A DNA stretch of 64,000 bases from Symbiodinium natans (GCA_905221605.1 CAJNDS010002094.1:186001-250000); one strand, 5' to 3'; numbered from the stretch's first letter, positions 46,481 to 58,989 are shown. The notes: a model not told the origin generated them from the letters alone. Translations and numbers: made by a program.

Positions 46481-49129
46481 TCACAAGGCCAGGCCTGTAT
46501 TGATGTCTGTGAGCAGCCCAGGGCCTTTGTAGACCAAGCCGGTGTAGACCTCTCCAAAGCCCATTGCTGGCCACGATGGCTCTTCACGAATTGTAATGAG
46601 TGTCCAAGAACAGCTGACACAAAACTTTCAAGTCACATCTGTTTCGTCGAGGTCTCTTGTCGTCGGCGTGAAGATCAAGAGCCAATCAAGATGGCATGTT
46701 CCATGCCCCAAACCACCTGGCTTGGCCTCCCAAAGCCCCAAAACATCCCAAGTCTCACATTCTCCCCCAACAACCGATTCAGTCTGCAAAAAAACAGATG
46801 CCGGGGGAGTCAGAAACCTGGTCGGGAACACGTGAAGAGGGGGAGAAGCAAGAGTTTGAGTCGGGGATGAGGGCGGCCCTATCGAGAAAGAGGGGGGGAC
46901 GAGTTGGAAGCACACGTAAGCTGTGGTTCTTCTTCCTACAAGAATTTCTGTGAAATGGCGAACCCTTTCGCGGAACCCTTCCGCGTTCCTTCCGCGAGTA
47001 CTGTTTCTACGCGTCCGCTTCGTTGCTTCCACGCTTCCGCGAACAGATTTGCGTAGTTTCGAAAAGCTTGCTTCCGCGATTTGGTCGGCAAGATATAACC
47101 TCGAACATGCGCCGGCTGGTCCAAAGCGAACGAGCTCGACGAAACACTGCTGAAACTTGGAGGGGGTTCGATCGCTACACGGACAAAACAGTTACGCACA
47201 CCCATGAGGTCCAGGTGTCGGTTTTGAAGGCTGCAGGCATCCCAGGTTCCCACGTCTACTACGCATGCGTCAGTATACGTCGCGTCATTGACCTCAGCGC
47301 CGCAACGCGTCATGCAAGTCGCGCCTCGACAAGACTTGCTCCGGCACGAATCTTCTCGTACGCAGCCTCCAAGCTGGGCATGCTAGAGCATTGGGGCAGC
47401 GTTTGAAGTGCAAAGACTATAGCGTGCCTCTGCACTATCAGTGCCCCCAACGCCAATGATGGGAAGTCTCCCACCTTTCATGGGAAGTTCACACAGTTGG
47501 TGAGTTATGGTGAGTTGGCCAACCTGCCTGTGGCTTCGAAAGCTGACCGTATGGCAGCAACGCTGCGGGCATGAATGACCCTGCCACTGACGCCACCCTT
47601 GCCAATGGCATCTGCAGCCTGTCGCCCGCTGCTGGACAGCTGCGCCTCTGGGTTCTTGATCGTGTTGGAGATGACCAGACCATCCACGACGTTTGCATCT
47701 TCGATAACTCTCAGAAGCTCTCGCTGACAAGCTCGCCCGTCTTCAGAGTCCGGGGTTGCCATGAGCTTGACCAGCACAGGCGGCGGAGCCTTCTCCCATT
47801 TCATCTCTTTCTTTTGTCTGGCAACAGCACTCAAGAGATCGGCTAATGCACTGGGCTCTTCAAATGTCTTTCCCTCCGCCGTATTGGGACACGAAACGTT
47901 AATCACGACAAAGTCGGCAAGGGGAGCCAAGGTTGTGAAGCTCTGGACAAAATCATCCACAGCGGCCGGCCCCACTATTGCAGGACTGTGTGTCTTGGCA
48001 ATGTTGATCCCTATAGGCGCACTTCCATCCGCACGAGAGAATGTCTTGAGGCGGGCTGCGACACACGCGGCACCCTCATTGTTCAGGCCCATGCAGTTGA
48101 TCACGGCTTGGTCACTGGGGATTCGCCAACATCGAGGCTTCTCATTCCCTGCTGCAGGTTCAGCAGAGATGGATCCAACTTCTGCAAAACCAAGCTCCAT
48201 GAACCCAAGTCGGTATAAAGGGACCTTGCCAACGTTGTAGAAACACAGGTTGGAAGTTTCCGCTAAACTTTTACGACATATGAAGTCACCCAAAAAAAAG
48301 GCTACTCCAGCAGCAGTGTCCAGCGCGGCATTCTTGTCAAATCCTGCCGCGATGCCAACCGGCATGTCCTGACACATCGAGAAATACATTCTACCCGCTA
48401 CGAGTCGCGGCACTATTGCTAGGAAGCCGAGGTCCTGACAAAGGTCAACCGCCCTCCAAACAAGCTTTGCCGCAAGCTCGGTCCAGGCGGAGTCGGCCTT
48501 GCTGCGGCCGGGCGTAGCAGCCAGTCCTTGGACAGCACGGGAAGCATCTAGGCTCATCTAGGTGCTTGCCCGACAGCATCTCGCTGAGCAGCCCGCCAAT
48601 GGCAAGTTGGCGGTGGATGGCTCAAGCAGCAACCGACACGCCTTTGACACAGCATGACACAGCTGAACTTGGGTCAGGGGTTTAGGGGGCGGGAGTGTGG
48701 CCTGGCATGCCCTGTCTGGGATATGCAGGCGACAAGGTCTGTTAGAAGGTGTAGCTCTTCCCAACACTCGTGCGGTCGCCAGATCCTGTGCTCTGAAAGA
48801 ACTGCAAATTCCTGCCTGCAGGAGCTCTCCTGCTCGTAGCGTCAAGTTGTGCGCTGTCTCTGCATCCGTCTGCCTCACAGACCGATTCACTGATCTTTCG
48901 ATAAACTCATCTGCTGGTGAACTGCGCAGCTGAGCGACTGGCACTACCATCGGAGCTACCTGCTTCCACGTTCGCTCGCAAAGAAGCTCTGCAACCCCAG
49001 CATCCAGCATCCCCTTCCCAGGCTTTTGAGCTCCTGACGAAGGTTGTGTAGAGCCTCGTGGAAACTGACTCACGCCTCAAGCTGCGACATGGCGACACAG
49101 CGACGCGTCTGCGAAATTCTGCGAAGCAT
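46481..49129 (-). CDS. Dihydroorotate dehydrogenase, class 2 type (mitochondrial)
   Basis: It oxidises dihydroorotate to orotate in pyrimidine synthesis; class 2 enzymes pass electrons to quinone at the mitochondrial inner membrane. Seven exons join in frame to 386 residues: 49129-49076, 48959-48816, 48434-48327, 48224-47528, 47474-47428, 47366-47325, 46549-46481. Exon 1 (MLRRISQTRRC) looks like a mitochondrial presequence. DAETAHNLTLRAGELLQ is the N-terminal helical region, GIAAGFDKNA the FMN-binding start, and AVINCMGLNNEG and INVSCPNT the active-site segments. VKLMATP, SNTI, GVSGRVI, GVGGTDSA, IRAGASLVEVYTGLVYKGPG follow in family order. All six introns begin GC and end AG. Intron 3 (48326-48225) is 102 nt with no stop, so the frame reads through it; its removal makes the spacing between DKN and FAEVG equal to the human enzyme. 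The usual class 2 catalytic Ser is Cys (about residue 214). The start codon and exon 1-2 join are the least certain. Confidence 0.9.
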
Positions 49130-49134
49130 TGTCA

Positions 49135-50340
49135 AGCTTCGGGTTGCAAGCGTTCTGAGAGCGAGTCCAAGCCAAGCGGTGGTCCTCCTGACGTTTCGGA
49201 AGACGCTGCAAGTATGCCTGGCAGAAGTGGCATGACATGACGTGAATGGCTCGGCATGGCTTAGCCAGCTGAAGTGGGAATGGGGCTCGCACCCAGCCGA
49301 GAGCCGCCGCACCTTCACGCACACTGTGTCCATGCCATATTAGGGCTTTCCCATGCTTCCCATATCCCCAGATGACCACCTGTCACACCAGCTGCACGGA
49401 ATGCTGCCTTGCGGAAAGATGAACCTGCGAGGATCTGAAGAAAGGCCGGAAGGACAGCAGTTAAGTTCTCAGGACAATTAGGCGCCGGCTACTGGCCGCC
49501 ATGGCCAAACTCGGGAGAAGAGAGAATCTATCCGAAAACCCTCTCAACTCAGGATGTCGGCCATATGCTATCACGCAAGCTTATGTTCACCATCTTGCTC
49601 TCTGGCTCTCTGACTCACTGGTGCTGGACCGTGCATGTCCGTTTTGCTACGCATCTCCTCGACGCTGGAAACACCTTTGCGAGCACAGCCACCGAACAAT
49701 CCGAACAGCATCAAAGCTCCTGCACTCGGGCACTCGGGAGTCTGGAGGACCGACACACAAGAATTGATATTTGCATGTTGCGAAGAGGCACGCAAGTCTC
49801 ACAGCTCAAGCACTGTCGATCAACAGTGCGGTTAATTGGTGCTCTTACTTAAAGCACGGACACCATGGGAATGTGAAACAGAGGCATCAATTTGTCCACA
49901 AACCCGTTCTTCATACATCGGTCCCCTATGTCTCATCATGTCTCGTAGCACTAGTGACAGATGTTTCTCCATGATTGTTTCTTCTGCAACTTGCTACGCG
50001 CTACACTGCGAAAGGCCATACATGTGTCCTTATGGAAGTGGCCGAAAATCTCCCCACGTGTTTGGACAGGAAAAGCCCTCCCGCAGGTAATGTTAAAACA
50101 GTACCTGGGTCGCTGTGAGGCATCGTCCACAGGACGTGCTGCTCTGACATTTGCTCCCGGAGCACACACGCTTGGTGTGGCTCTCCATCAAGGGTACAGC
50201 AAAAAAAGACGAACACTCAGGCGTTGGTCTCGCTGTCCAACCATCGAACACGCCGGCCATCTTGCCATTCACCTGCTAAAGTTCATGCTGCAGCTACCCC
50301 CAAGACATCGCAAACTTTGCATCTGCCAAAGATCTAAGTG
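49135..50340. other. Spacer with no gene recognised
   Basis: This lies between the dehydrogenase start and the MORN-gene 3' part. Open frames are short on both strands and none has a motif or clear exon borders. The 5' untranslated region and promoter of the dehydrogenase, or trans-splice acceptor, should lie at its left end, but no sequence signal could be recognised. Confidence 0.5.
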
Positions 50341-53300
50341 ATCTAAAGCGCCGAACCTTTGCGCTCCTCGCCTTGCGCGGTGACCTGGGGCTGTCTGCTG
50401 GGTACGATTCCCACGAGTTCTGCGACACGAGTCCTCGTTCCCTCTGGCAAAACCATCGCCATAGATAGCTGCAATGGTCAAAAGCTCCGAAACCACAGTC
50501 AGCAACAACGCGCCCGCACTCACATTCGGCATCACTCGGTCATCTACCTCTGTTCCGCCTATCAAATGTACAAGACCTCTACACCATTACTGCACAAAGT
50601 CGAGTCAAAAAGAGGGCGAATATGAGCACGCTGCCTAATTATCTTCGAAATCCTCCCTCCATGTTTGTGAAATCTCTAGCCTTATGCTTCATCCTCCGTC
50701 TGCGTAAGTAGTGTCATTCCGATTCGCGGGTGCACTGCATGCTGAGGTCGTTGCATAGACTCCAACACCGTGCTGCTTGCCCTCTTTCCTGGCTTCCGCA
50801 AGAGTGATCTATTAGTTATCTCATGTGGAAACAATCAACCCCCGGACTAGGGCAAAACATTTCAGGACCACCACTGCCCCCTGTACTTCCGTCCATCTGG
50901 CCAGTTGAACCTGAGCAGAGAGGTATTGCAGCGTATGGGAAGCCACTCAATTCCACAACATGAAACTAAGCTCTGTGCGTTCCTTCACCATCCTTTTGAT
51001 CGTTCTTGTACTCCCCTTCGTAGGATCGACCATCCACCCAGGTGAAGTTTCCATGACCTTGAGCACAGCCGCTACCATCAAACTTGACCCCCACAACCCC
51101 CTCCCACGATCTGACAACGCTTGGGACCAAACCGTGCATTCTGTTCTTCATCCACTGTCCCTCGAACTTTCTGCCATCACCCTTGCAGCAGTAAAACCAT
51201 CAATGATACAAGACAAACTATGTTGTCATCTACTAGTACCCTGAGGGCAGTGCCCATTGGTACACGCCGACACCGTTGATGTCGTTGTCAACAAACTCTC
51301 CCTGACATTTAACTTCATCATGTCGTGCACAGTGCAAGCCACCGCACCATGAAAGATACAATGGGAATGGATGAGAGATCTAACATCGTGCAGCAAGGGG
51401 GTTGCCCTCGGCTTACTGCGTTTCCTCAATTTGGCCAGAACTCTCTTGCCGAGTACACTACTACGATTGCTTGTCATTGAAGCCGTCTTGTTGTGAAGCA
51501 GAACTGATACGCAAGATGCGGCTAACCCAAAGCATGGCCGCCAATCAACGGCCCTCAAAATGCGTCAAGAAGCGTTCTTCTGTTCCCCTGGATGTCTGGC
51601 CTGGTACTTGGAGCCATCTGACCAGGAGAAGTGCCCCTTGCCGCTCTTTCTACCAGCCTGACAACTTAATTTGCCTGCACGCTGTGGTTCAAGTAAACAT
51701 TGCGACACTAGTGACGTTCAACAACATGCCTCGTACTCACCTTCATATTTGGCACCTGCAATGGCGCAAAAGCAAAGAGGCATACTCAGTGAACGCGAAA
51801 GTCCACTGAAGCAACGTAGACTGAAGGCGGGCCATCTGGCCAGATCTCCTTGCCGTTCCTGCGCTCGTTCAAAAATGCTCCCTTCATCTAGCTGACATTT
51901 TAGCTGCATGGCACTAAGGCATTTGCCCGTGCTGCTTGTCATCAGCCTGAAGTGGTCGAGATTGTAGCAAAGTGGAGCAACCACGCCTCCCTCACCAGCC
52001 GCTCCGATCTGCTCTGATCTGCTCTTTCCACAAAGCATATGATGCCGTAAATTGCCGCAATATGCCGTACAACAGAGCTCTTGGCCCAGTTGCCCTCGTA
52101 CCGGGAACCATCGGCATGATGGTACCTCATTGTTACAATGCGCTCATTTTCTGGGCACTGCGAGCACAACTTCGAGAGAGCACACTCCGTAGCCGTGGGC
52201 TTTGTCTGACTTCCACTCGCCTTCATAGACCTCACATGGATCTTCAGAAAAATGCTGTTCTGAAAACAAGGCATGCCAGTGCGTATTCTCAATCACTCGT
52301 GATTTCAGAGCTCTGAGCAAGGCTAGAGCAGGCTTGCGATCGCGCGCTCACTCTTCTTAGTCTTACAAACCTGCGGGTATAATTACAAGCATTCCTGCCT
52401 GTGGGACATTTTAATGATATTAACACACCCTCGTATCTTGGGCTAAAAACATAATAATACACAATACAACCGTGTGAGCGAAGAACACAAAAACTCAGTA
52501 AACATGCGTGCTCGTGCGTAAAGGTGTTCATTAGGAGCACGTCTATATCAGTATAAGCATGAGGTGAGTACAATGAGCTCACGAATGCAATTAATTGACT
52601 GTCAGGGGCTCTCTCTGCTACAACTATCTATATTTGCGCAAAGTCCCCATAATTTTCAATTAAGGTGCGTGTGTGCTGACTATATGTTAAACTAGAAGCA
52701 TGAGCATGACATGAATTCCTTTCCAAATACTTAAAGTAAAGAGTATAATGCAAATACCGGGTGATACAAGGACAGGTATGCAAAATCCGTTCATAAAATC
52801 ATTCACGTCATCTCAAATTTTAGAAACAGGCTTATGAAGAACAAAGAATCTTGCAAGTTTTGTTCTTTTCATCGCTGATTTTGATTGACGAAGATTATCT
52901 GTTGAAAACCCAGAATTGCTAACATTATTCATACGGGCTAGCAAATATAAAGCCCGTCAAAGACAGTCCTCAACCATGAGTAGACTTCATGCATGACCTA
53001 TATGAGTGTCCCAAAAGACCCGCTAAAGTAGCATTACTAACGGACTTTGGGGTACTCACTCAGTTCATACATGCGCAAGCTCATGTATTCGCTTCATTCA
53101 CACTATTATGAACGAGGCCAGTGAACGAGTGCAGCTACTTCGTATGCTCACTTCCTGCACTAGTTCATCTGTGAGCGGATCAGTATTTCTATAATGGGGC
53201 TTTGGGCCCGTAATGTATCAACATGAGTGCCAAGTGGTGCCATAACTTCTTCTTGTGCGCATGCATCTTTATAGTAAAAAAATGTCGCCCACTACAAACG

Positions 53301-55500
53301 CATTATAGTACTAAGCGCCCGTGCAGATAAAGGATTCATGGCGCGGAGGTGATCCGCCCACCCCCCACTCAAGCGGGGGAGGCGTTAGTGAAGACCCCCC
53401 GCCCCACACCAACCCCCCTGCCCTTCCCTCCCACCACCTGGCCCCTGCCCCAGTGTCTGAAACGGCTCCCCTGCCCTTCCCTCCGATCCTCCCACCGGCC
53501 CCTGCCGCTCCGATACACGCCCTCACCGCCCCCTACCCCCCCCCCCCCCCCCCGCCTCAAAGCAACGCCCCCCTGTGTGCCTGCCAGGGCAGAAGCCCTT
53601 GCCTTAGCAATGGGATGGGCATGCAGGGCCGCCGGCCGGCAACATCCGGCCCCCAAACGCGGCTTTCGAAGGGCATGATTTTTTGAGGCGCATTTTTCAT
53701 GGCGAAAACGCGCTATCCCCCCCGGAAATGGGGGCCCGGAGAGCATCAGCAGTCACCCCAAAACAGCGCGCATCATCAGCATCAGCGGTTCTGGCCTCGG
53801 GTTTCGGAAGCGGCTGGGGCTTCGAAAACGCAGAAACCATCGTAAATACCGTGGTTTTCGTGCTGTCAGGGACATTTCCGTGTGGAGGCCGCCATTTCTT
53901 CGCACAACCCACCAATGCTTCGAGGCCGGAGCCGCTGATGCTCATGATGCGCGGTTGGGTGGCGGGCTTGGGTGCGCATCATCGAGGCTTCGCTTCTATT
54001 TGTGGATCCGGCGGGCGAGCAGCAGCAGCATCAGCAGGTCCTTGGTGCTGCGGGGGCGGGGGGGGGTTCAGGGCAGCAGGACCTCCAAGGCCCTGTAACT
54101 ACACCGCTATCGTGGGCATTCCCGGCGGCGCGTGCGCGCGCGGCGCGCCTTCGTTTCACACTCCCGTCCTCCTAAACCTGCTGGGGGCGTTGCCCGCCCC
54201 TGGGCGCAGCCCCTTTAAATAAGAATAATACTAATAATAATAATCTGGTGGACACAGCCAACACGGAAAAACGACTCTACAACCGTTGTTGACGCCAAGC
54301 AGCATCTCCGTCGACGTGCTCGAATCGTCCCTTGCCGTGCGCTTTGTCATTCTCCTGGCTACAGTCCCGAGATGTCCCGAATCAGCCAGAAGGGGACACG
54401 AAAATAGAAGAACACAAAAAAGGTGACACAAAAGGAGGACACAAGAGGAGGACACAAGGAGAACGTTCGCCGAGCATGTGGCCCAGCTGCCGGTGTACTT
54501 GGCTCCATCGGGCCACACCTTTTGGGAGTTTGGGCGCAATTTGGTTCCATGGACGAGCCTCAACTAACTGACAGTGTGGAGTTTGGGCGATTGAGGCAGT
54601 TGAGGGGCAGAGCATACTTACAAGATCAAGGGAACGAGTAGTAATCACTCTCAGCAGAGGCTGGAATACTGTCTGACATGCCCCCCAGCCACGAACCAAG
54701 GTTAGAAAATATCTGGACAGGCCGAGGAATGTAGATAAGCACTCAGCCTTACCCTCTAATGACTCTAATGTTTGGCTCATTGTGGCGGCCGCTTAGAGAA
54801 TTTTTGGGTCCCTTATCCACATGAATCATGATTCATGAACGATGTACAACATCCCCACTTACGCCAGCGCGCTCTTAAGACCAACTGTCCACCTTGGTCC
54901 ACCTAAACATCGAAAGCGAGCGAGCTGTTGTATCTAGTGCAAAGCTCCGATTGTGCTTGAACTTGTATGACTTGATGCCCGCACAACACACATGATCTTC
55001 TCTTCTGCTGCGCAGCGTTCGGAAAACTGAGGTGTGGCCGACGGGAAAGAAATGCGTGCCGGAAAGTGTCACCCATTGAAGGCATCTTCTATGTTGCCGG
55101 ATTGACAAGAGCCTGTAGGCATGGGAAACATAAGCAGGGTCGGCAACCTTCGCAAAAATCCTTTTCGCCGATGAACCTTTGGATTCTGACATCTTGTATT
55201 GGTACAGGTACATGCAAGATCCGCCACGGTCCCTGCCTGTTCTCCTTGTCCATGACGGGCATTGCCTAGAAGGGACTCGTTCGGCACTGATTGCGCCATG
55301 AATTGGACTGAAGGTCAAGACTGTCAAAGCTAAGCCACCCATCCACTCACCAGTGTACGTAGCTCCATTCTCAAACCTCAGTCAAGAGCCCAGTTGCGGC
55401 ATTGCGCAAACGAAGGGCTGCAACATGGACACCTAAGAGGCGAGACTGGTGTGGGCCACGCTTCTCCAGCTTGCCATCGCTGGGAAACTTGCCCTGTACA
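50340..55500 (-). CDS. MORN-repeat protein
   Basis: MORN motifs (YEGEW..GK.HG.G) occur in membrane- and cytoskeleton-associated proteins. On the minus strand: 55376-55339 joined to 55265-55237 gives [20 protein letters not shown]; the exon from 54518 gives [12 protein letters not shown]; 52230-52184 gives [15 protein letters not shown]; the exon from 52125 gives [15 protein letters not shown]; about 51755-51730 gives AKYEGEY; 51057-50979 gives [20 protein letters not shown]; 50910-50872 gives [13 protein letters not shown]; 50788-about 50745 gives [15 protein letters not shown]. Adjacent exons complete each other's motif in frame, using GT and GC donors and AG|G acceptors. The part between 54518 and 52230 lacks the expected HG.G half and contains a GC-rich block (53300-54245). 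An upstream exon near 55500 ([13 protein letters not shown]) and a downstream one near 50450 ([15 protein letters not shown]) may belong. No enzyme domain is visible, so the role is open. Confidence 0.75.
52300..53300. other. AT-rich stretch without genes
   Basis: Base composition drops to AT-rich compared with its neighbours and no open frame of note occurs. It is probably the intron of the MORN gene. Confidence 0.6.
53340..54245. repeat. GC-rich block ending in an (AAT)n tail
   Basis: A C-rich low-complexity stretch (53348-53570, including a C18-type run near 53537-53553) is followed by GC-rich sequence with a 179-codon plus-strand frame (53683-54222). It ends in AATAATACTAATAATAATAAT at 54224-54244. 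The sharp composition change and A-rich simple tail look like an inserted retroposon inside the MORN gene intron, but no reverse transcriptase or known SINE promoter was recognised. Confidence 0.45.
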
Positions 55501-56629
55501 GGCCCAGGGCATCACATCACTGGGCAGGTCACTAGTCGCTCGTTTGTCGACACCCTGTGGTCAAGCGTTGATTTGAGCGCTGGGCGTTGACTATGTTTGG
55601 CGAAAACCCAGGCAAGACGAGCACGGCACACAGCACACAGCACTACGGGTGAGGGCCCGCCTGAACCTCGACAGCATTGCCTTCCGCACCAGTGCAGAAG
55701 GTGCATCCCACGTTGTTGTTCCTCGGCACATGCATGTGAACTTTATGACTGTATGCAACATGTCAGAAAAACACACACTTGGAACTTCCAGGGCTTGAAC
55801 CCCATCTGGCTGGCAGGGGGCAAGTGTTCGAATCAACTACCAGCCAGAACTCGCACGAGTGGACAAACATGCATGAAGGTTTCCCACAAGGACTTGCAGC
55901 ATGATCACACAAGTTACGGGTGAACAGTCAAAGAGTTCTCTGCATCATGCTCACCAAATGCTCGTTTGCCAAATGCACGTTGCTTCCACGCCAAGGAACC
56001 TGCAAGCTGAGTACGATGTTGTATGCTTCGTGCGTTTTGTCCTGCATTGGTTGTTTGTGTCTGCTGCTCTTCTTATGGTGACGAGATGACCAGGGAGAGA
56101 GCTTTACTAATACTTCGTGCTGGGGGCTGGGGGCGGGGGGGCTGGCGCTCCCATTTTGAAACTTCTGTCACACGGCCTCAGTGACGAAAGTAGTGAAACA
56201 ATTGGCGAGCTGTAGTACTTCGCACTACGGCGCAGTCTCCGACAAGCACGCCTGAGCTATGGTCGAACCTCATGTTTCCCCGACGATATGGCCAAGACGG
56301 AAAGCGATGAGAAAGTCTTCGAAAGCACAACACCCAGCTAGCCGGCTTCAACATGTTTCAACAAGATAGGTCGGGGCTCCACAGAAAAGCCCTGAGCTTT
56401 CACAGGACCAAATGCTGCATGGTACTGGAAAGAAAGCCTTCCAGAGATGTATGCAGCGAGCTGAACGCTTGCTTCAGCACGATGCCTGGGACCATTAACA
56501 AATGCTAACCATCCTAACCCTAAGCAAGAGCAGATTCTCGAAACTCTGTAAGATCCTGCAAGCAGAGTCTCTGATTCTCTTGAAAGTTTCGAGAGCTGCT
56601 CAGCGACTCACAAATGGCAAATCAGGGGC

Positions 56630-58310
56630 CCTGTGTGTCAGTCAATGGATACGTCTCCCCATGAGAAGGTAGAGAAAGCAAGCCATGGTGCAAGGCATCT
56701 AGACACACTGAACAACTCAATGGACACCGCCTGAGATTCATGATATTCGTTGTCTGCTGGAGAGTGATCCGCTTTTGCGTCATGCCCATGACCATGTTCG
56801 GATGCTGGCACGGGGTCGAGACTCATCAAGGGCTTCGACGGCGCAGGATCTGCTAGCCATATCTGTCACATCTCAACTGTCAACAAAGCAGGAGTACGGT
56901 CTTCGGGCTCCAGCGGCAATCTCCCCAACCAGCAACGGATAGTCGCAATGGAGCCGCGCTCTGCTGGAAGCCCTGTTAGGTGCAAGAGGCTTAGCAGATG
57001 GCAACAGCATGGCTCAACAGCATGGCTCAACAGCATGGCTCAGCACTTCACTTGAGGGGCCCCACCTGCAGCTTTGACTCGGTCTTGGCAAACTGCCTGG
57101 CAGTGCACTGGCTGAGAACTGAAACGGGAGGCTCAATGGCTCAATCATGCCGTCAGCGGCTGAGAGTTCGAGTCAATCCCGTACTCACCTGGAGCCGGAG
57201 GCGTAACTTACAGGAATGTGCTCAATGTTGCACAATGACCATGTTAACAATGCTGCTCAAACATGTACCACTTCCTACAACGTGGTACATGCTTGCCTTT
57301 AGATTCACCTCTGAGGCCTGGGCCCGTCCAACCTGCTTGAGAGCCTCTGTTGTCGAGAAAATATTCCGAGGATGCTGGCACTCCGTTGTTCGAGAGTCAG
57401 GCGGGCCGAACTAGCACGGGACGGAGGCTCTGAGTGGTTCCTGCTCGACACATTGATGCTGACACACCTTCCAAGAACACAGCTGCGCAAAGAAACCCTG
57501 AAACCCCCTGCCTTGTTTGCCGCGCTGGCAGCTCCGAGAAATCACGAGGCTTGGGCCGCGTCATAAATCCTGGGCCCGCACTCTGCCGGCAACAGACTTC
57601 CTTCTCAAGCCAGCCATCGGTATGTGTGTAGACAAAATATGACAGCATGCTTGGCGGGCGGGCCGAAGTCGTGCTCGTAGGTGCTCAACATCTCGGGTCT
57701 ATCGGCCATCTTGCGCAGGTGGTGCTTCACTGCTGCAGTCCTGAAACCCGACATGGCCCAAGTGTCAAAGTGTCAGCCTTAAGCTCCGTTGACTGCATCC
57801 TGGTGCCGACACGTATAGGTCCTGCCTGTGCAGATGCTGGTGGGTCTCCGTCTCCCGGATGTGCCGCGGATACACCTCACAGGATCACAAGCGGTCTGGG
57901 CTTAGCGGTATGGGACTCACTGCGAAGCAGAACTAAAGATGATCTGGGTGCACAACCTGCACGTCGCGAACAAGGCGGCCGCCGCCCCGAACATCATGCC
58001 ACTCACCAGCCTCAGAGAAGAAAATGAACACCGGAGCACATAGAACACCGAGTAAATGAGTACATGTGGGTCCATCTCAGCCCAGATCTGTCTGTTGATG
58101 ATCTTTCCCTCTGGGAAACAGCCTAGGAAGCAACTTCGCAACAGCCCTAGGCTTCGAGATGGCCACCCCTTGCAGTTCAGCCGAGCTCGTGACGGCGCTA
58201 CCGTGTTCACACAGATCTGAGAAGGCAGCTGAGAGCAGTTCTGAAAGCAGCTGAAAGTAGCGGACTCTGGAAGGAGCAAACAACAGAAAACCAACGGAAG
58301 CATGCTCACA
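56630..58310 (-). CDS. Candidate exons including a His-rich and a membrane-like segment
   Basis: Minus-strand pieces: about 58120-57950 reads EGKIINRQIWAEMDPHVLI followed by a hydrophobic stretch (LVSGMMFGAAAALFA); about 57740-57655 reads VKHHLRKMADRPEMLSTYE and on to HDFGPPAKHA; about 57115-57060 reads SQCTARQFAKTESKLQ; 56829-56690 reads ASEHGHGHDAKADHSP and on to NEYHESQ. A His-rich loop plus a GMM-containing hydrophobic segment would suit a ZIP-type metal transporter, but no diagnostic HNxxD motif was found, so this is only a suggestion. A 13-bp repeat (CAACAGCATGGCT) lies at 57003-57040. Confidence 0.35.
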
Positions 58311-58399
58311 CGCTCGGCTTTGAGAGACTGAGCTCAAGGCTGGCTGGGGTGCAAGTCCCGACGGATTTGTCATGGGAGCCTTCTGTGCAGAGCACTGCA

Positions 58400-58910
58400 G
58401 GGGCTCGGATAGGCTCGGAAGTGAAGGCTTCTGGCCGAGCTTGCGGCGCAGCGAGAAGAGGAGTCACCCAACTGGGCTCCCTCTGTTACGCTTTGGACCT
58501 CCACATGTTTGAGCCAGAAGCCTGCATGAGCGGGAAGCGACTGACAAAGAGTTTTGGCAGACCCGTCCGCAGAAGACCCTGGAGCATGGAAGATGTAACG
58601 AACGCAACGACCCTGTTCTCACTGCTTCCCGTACCTTAAGCTGAGATTTGCTGAGTCTGTGCCAGCGGCGGGAACTGTGCTCGGACTGCCGCTCCGTGAG
58701 CCACAGATCTGGGATCGAGCTCTCTGGACAGCTCTGATCGCCTGATCGCCTCCTCTTTATGCTCACAGGGACCAGGCTCACAGAGAAGGCGCGCACTTCT
58801 CGAGGGACTTCGCACTTCCTACTTCGTCTGGGTTTTGAGTCGGTGAATGGCTGAAACTCTGATACAATGAAGTGCGCGAACGAATTTGAAGCGATGTGTG
58901 TCACTGTGTG
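58400..58910 (-). CDS. Candidate exon(s), unassigned
   Basis: Two overlapping minus-strand frames stay open: 58904-58464 (146 codons) and a roughly 80-codon frame at about 58625-58385 that reads VRYIFHAPGSSADGSAKT and then FWLKHVEVQSVTEGAQLG. The second looks more like folded protein. No motif recognised; either could be chance. Confidence 0.25.
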
Positions 58911-58989
58911 TCAGAAGGTAGTGTACGGAGGTTGAGCAGACTGGTCAGCTGCTCAAGCCCGTGGTCCTGAACATGTTGGCAAGTTCAGA

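Noticed and set aside
47383-47730. 115-codon minus-strand frame overlapping the dehydrogenase 3' part
   Set aside because: Only the part encoding GRLPIIGVGGTDSAE is real; the rest is an intron or the wrong frame, as shown by the exon joins.
53311-53746. Pro-rich plus-strand and Gly/Arg-rich minus-strand frames
   Set aside because: They translate the C-rich low-complexity stretch and have no other support.
57160-57185. GAGTTCGAGTC resembling a tRNA T-arm
   Set aside because: No acceptor stem, D-arm or anticodon arm could be folded around it.
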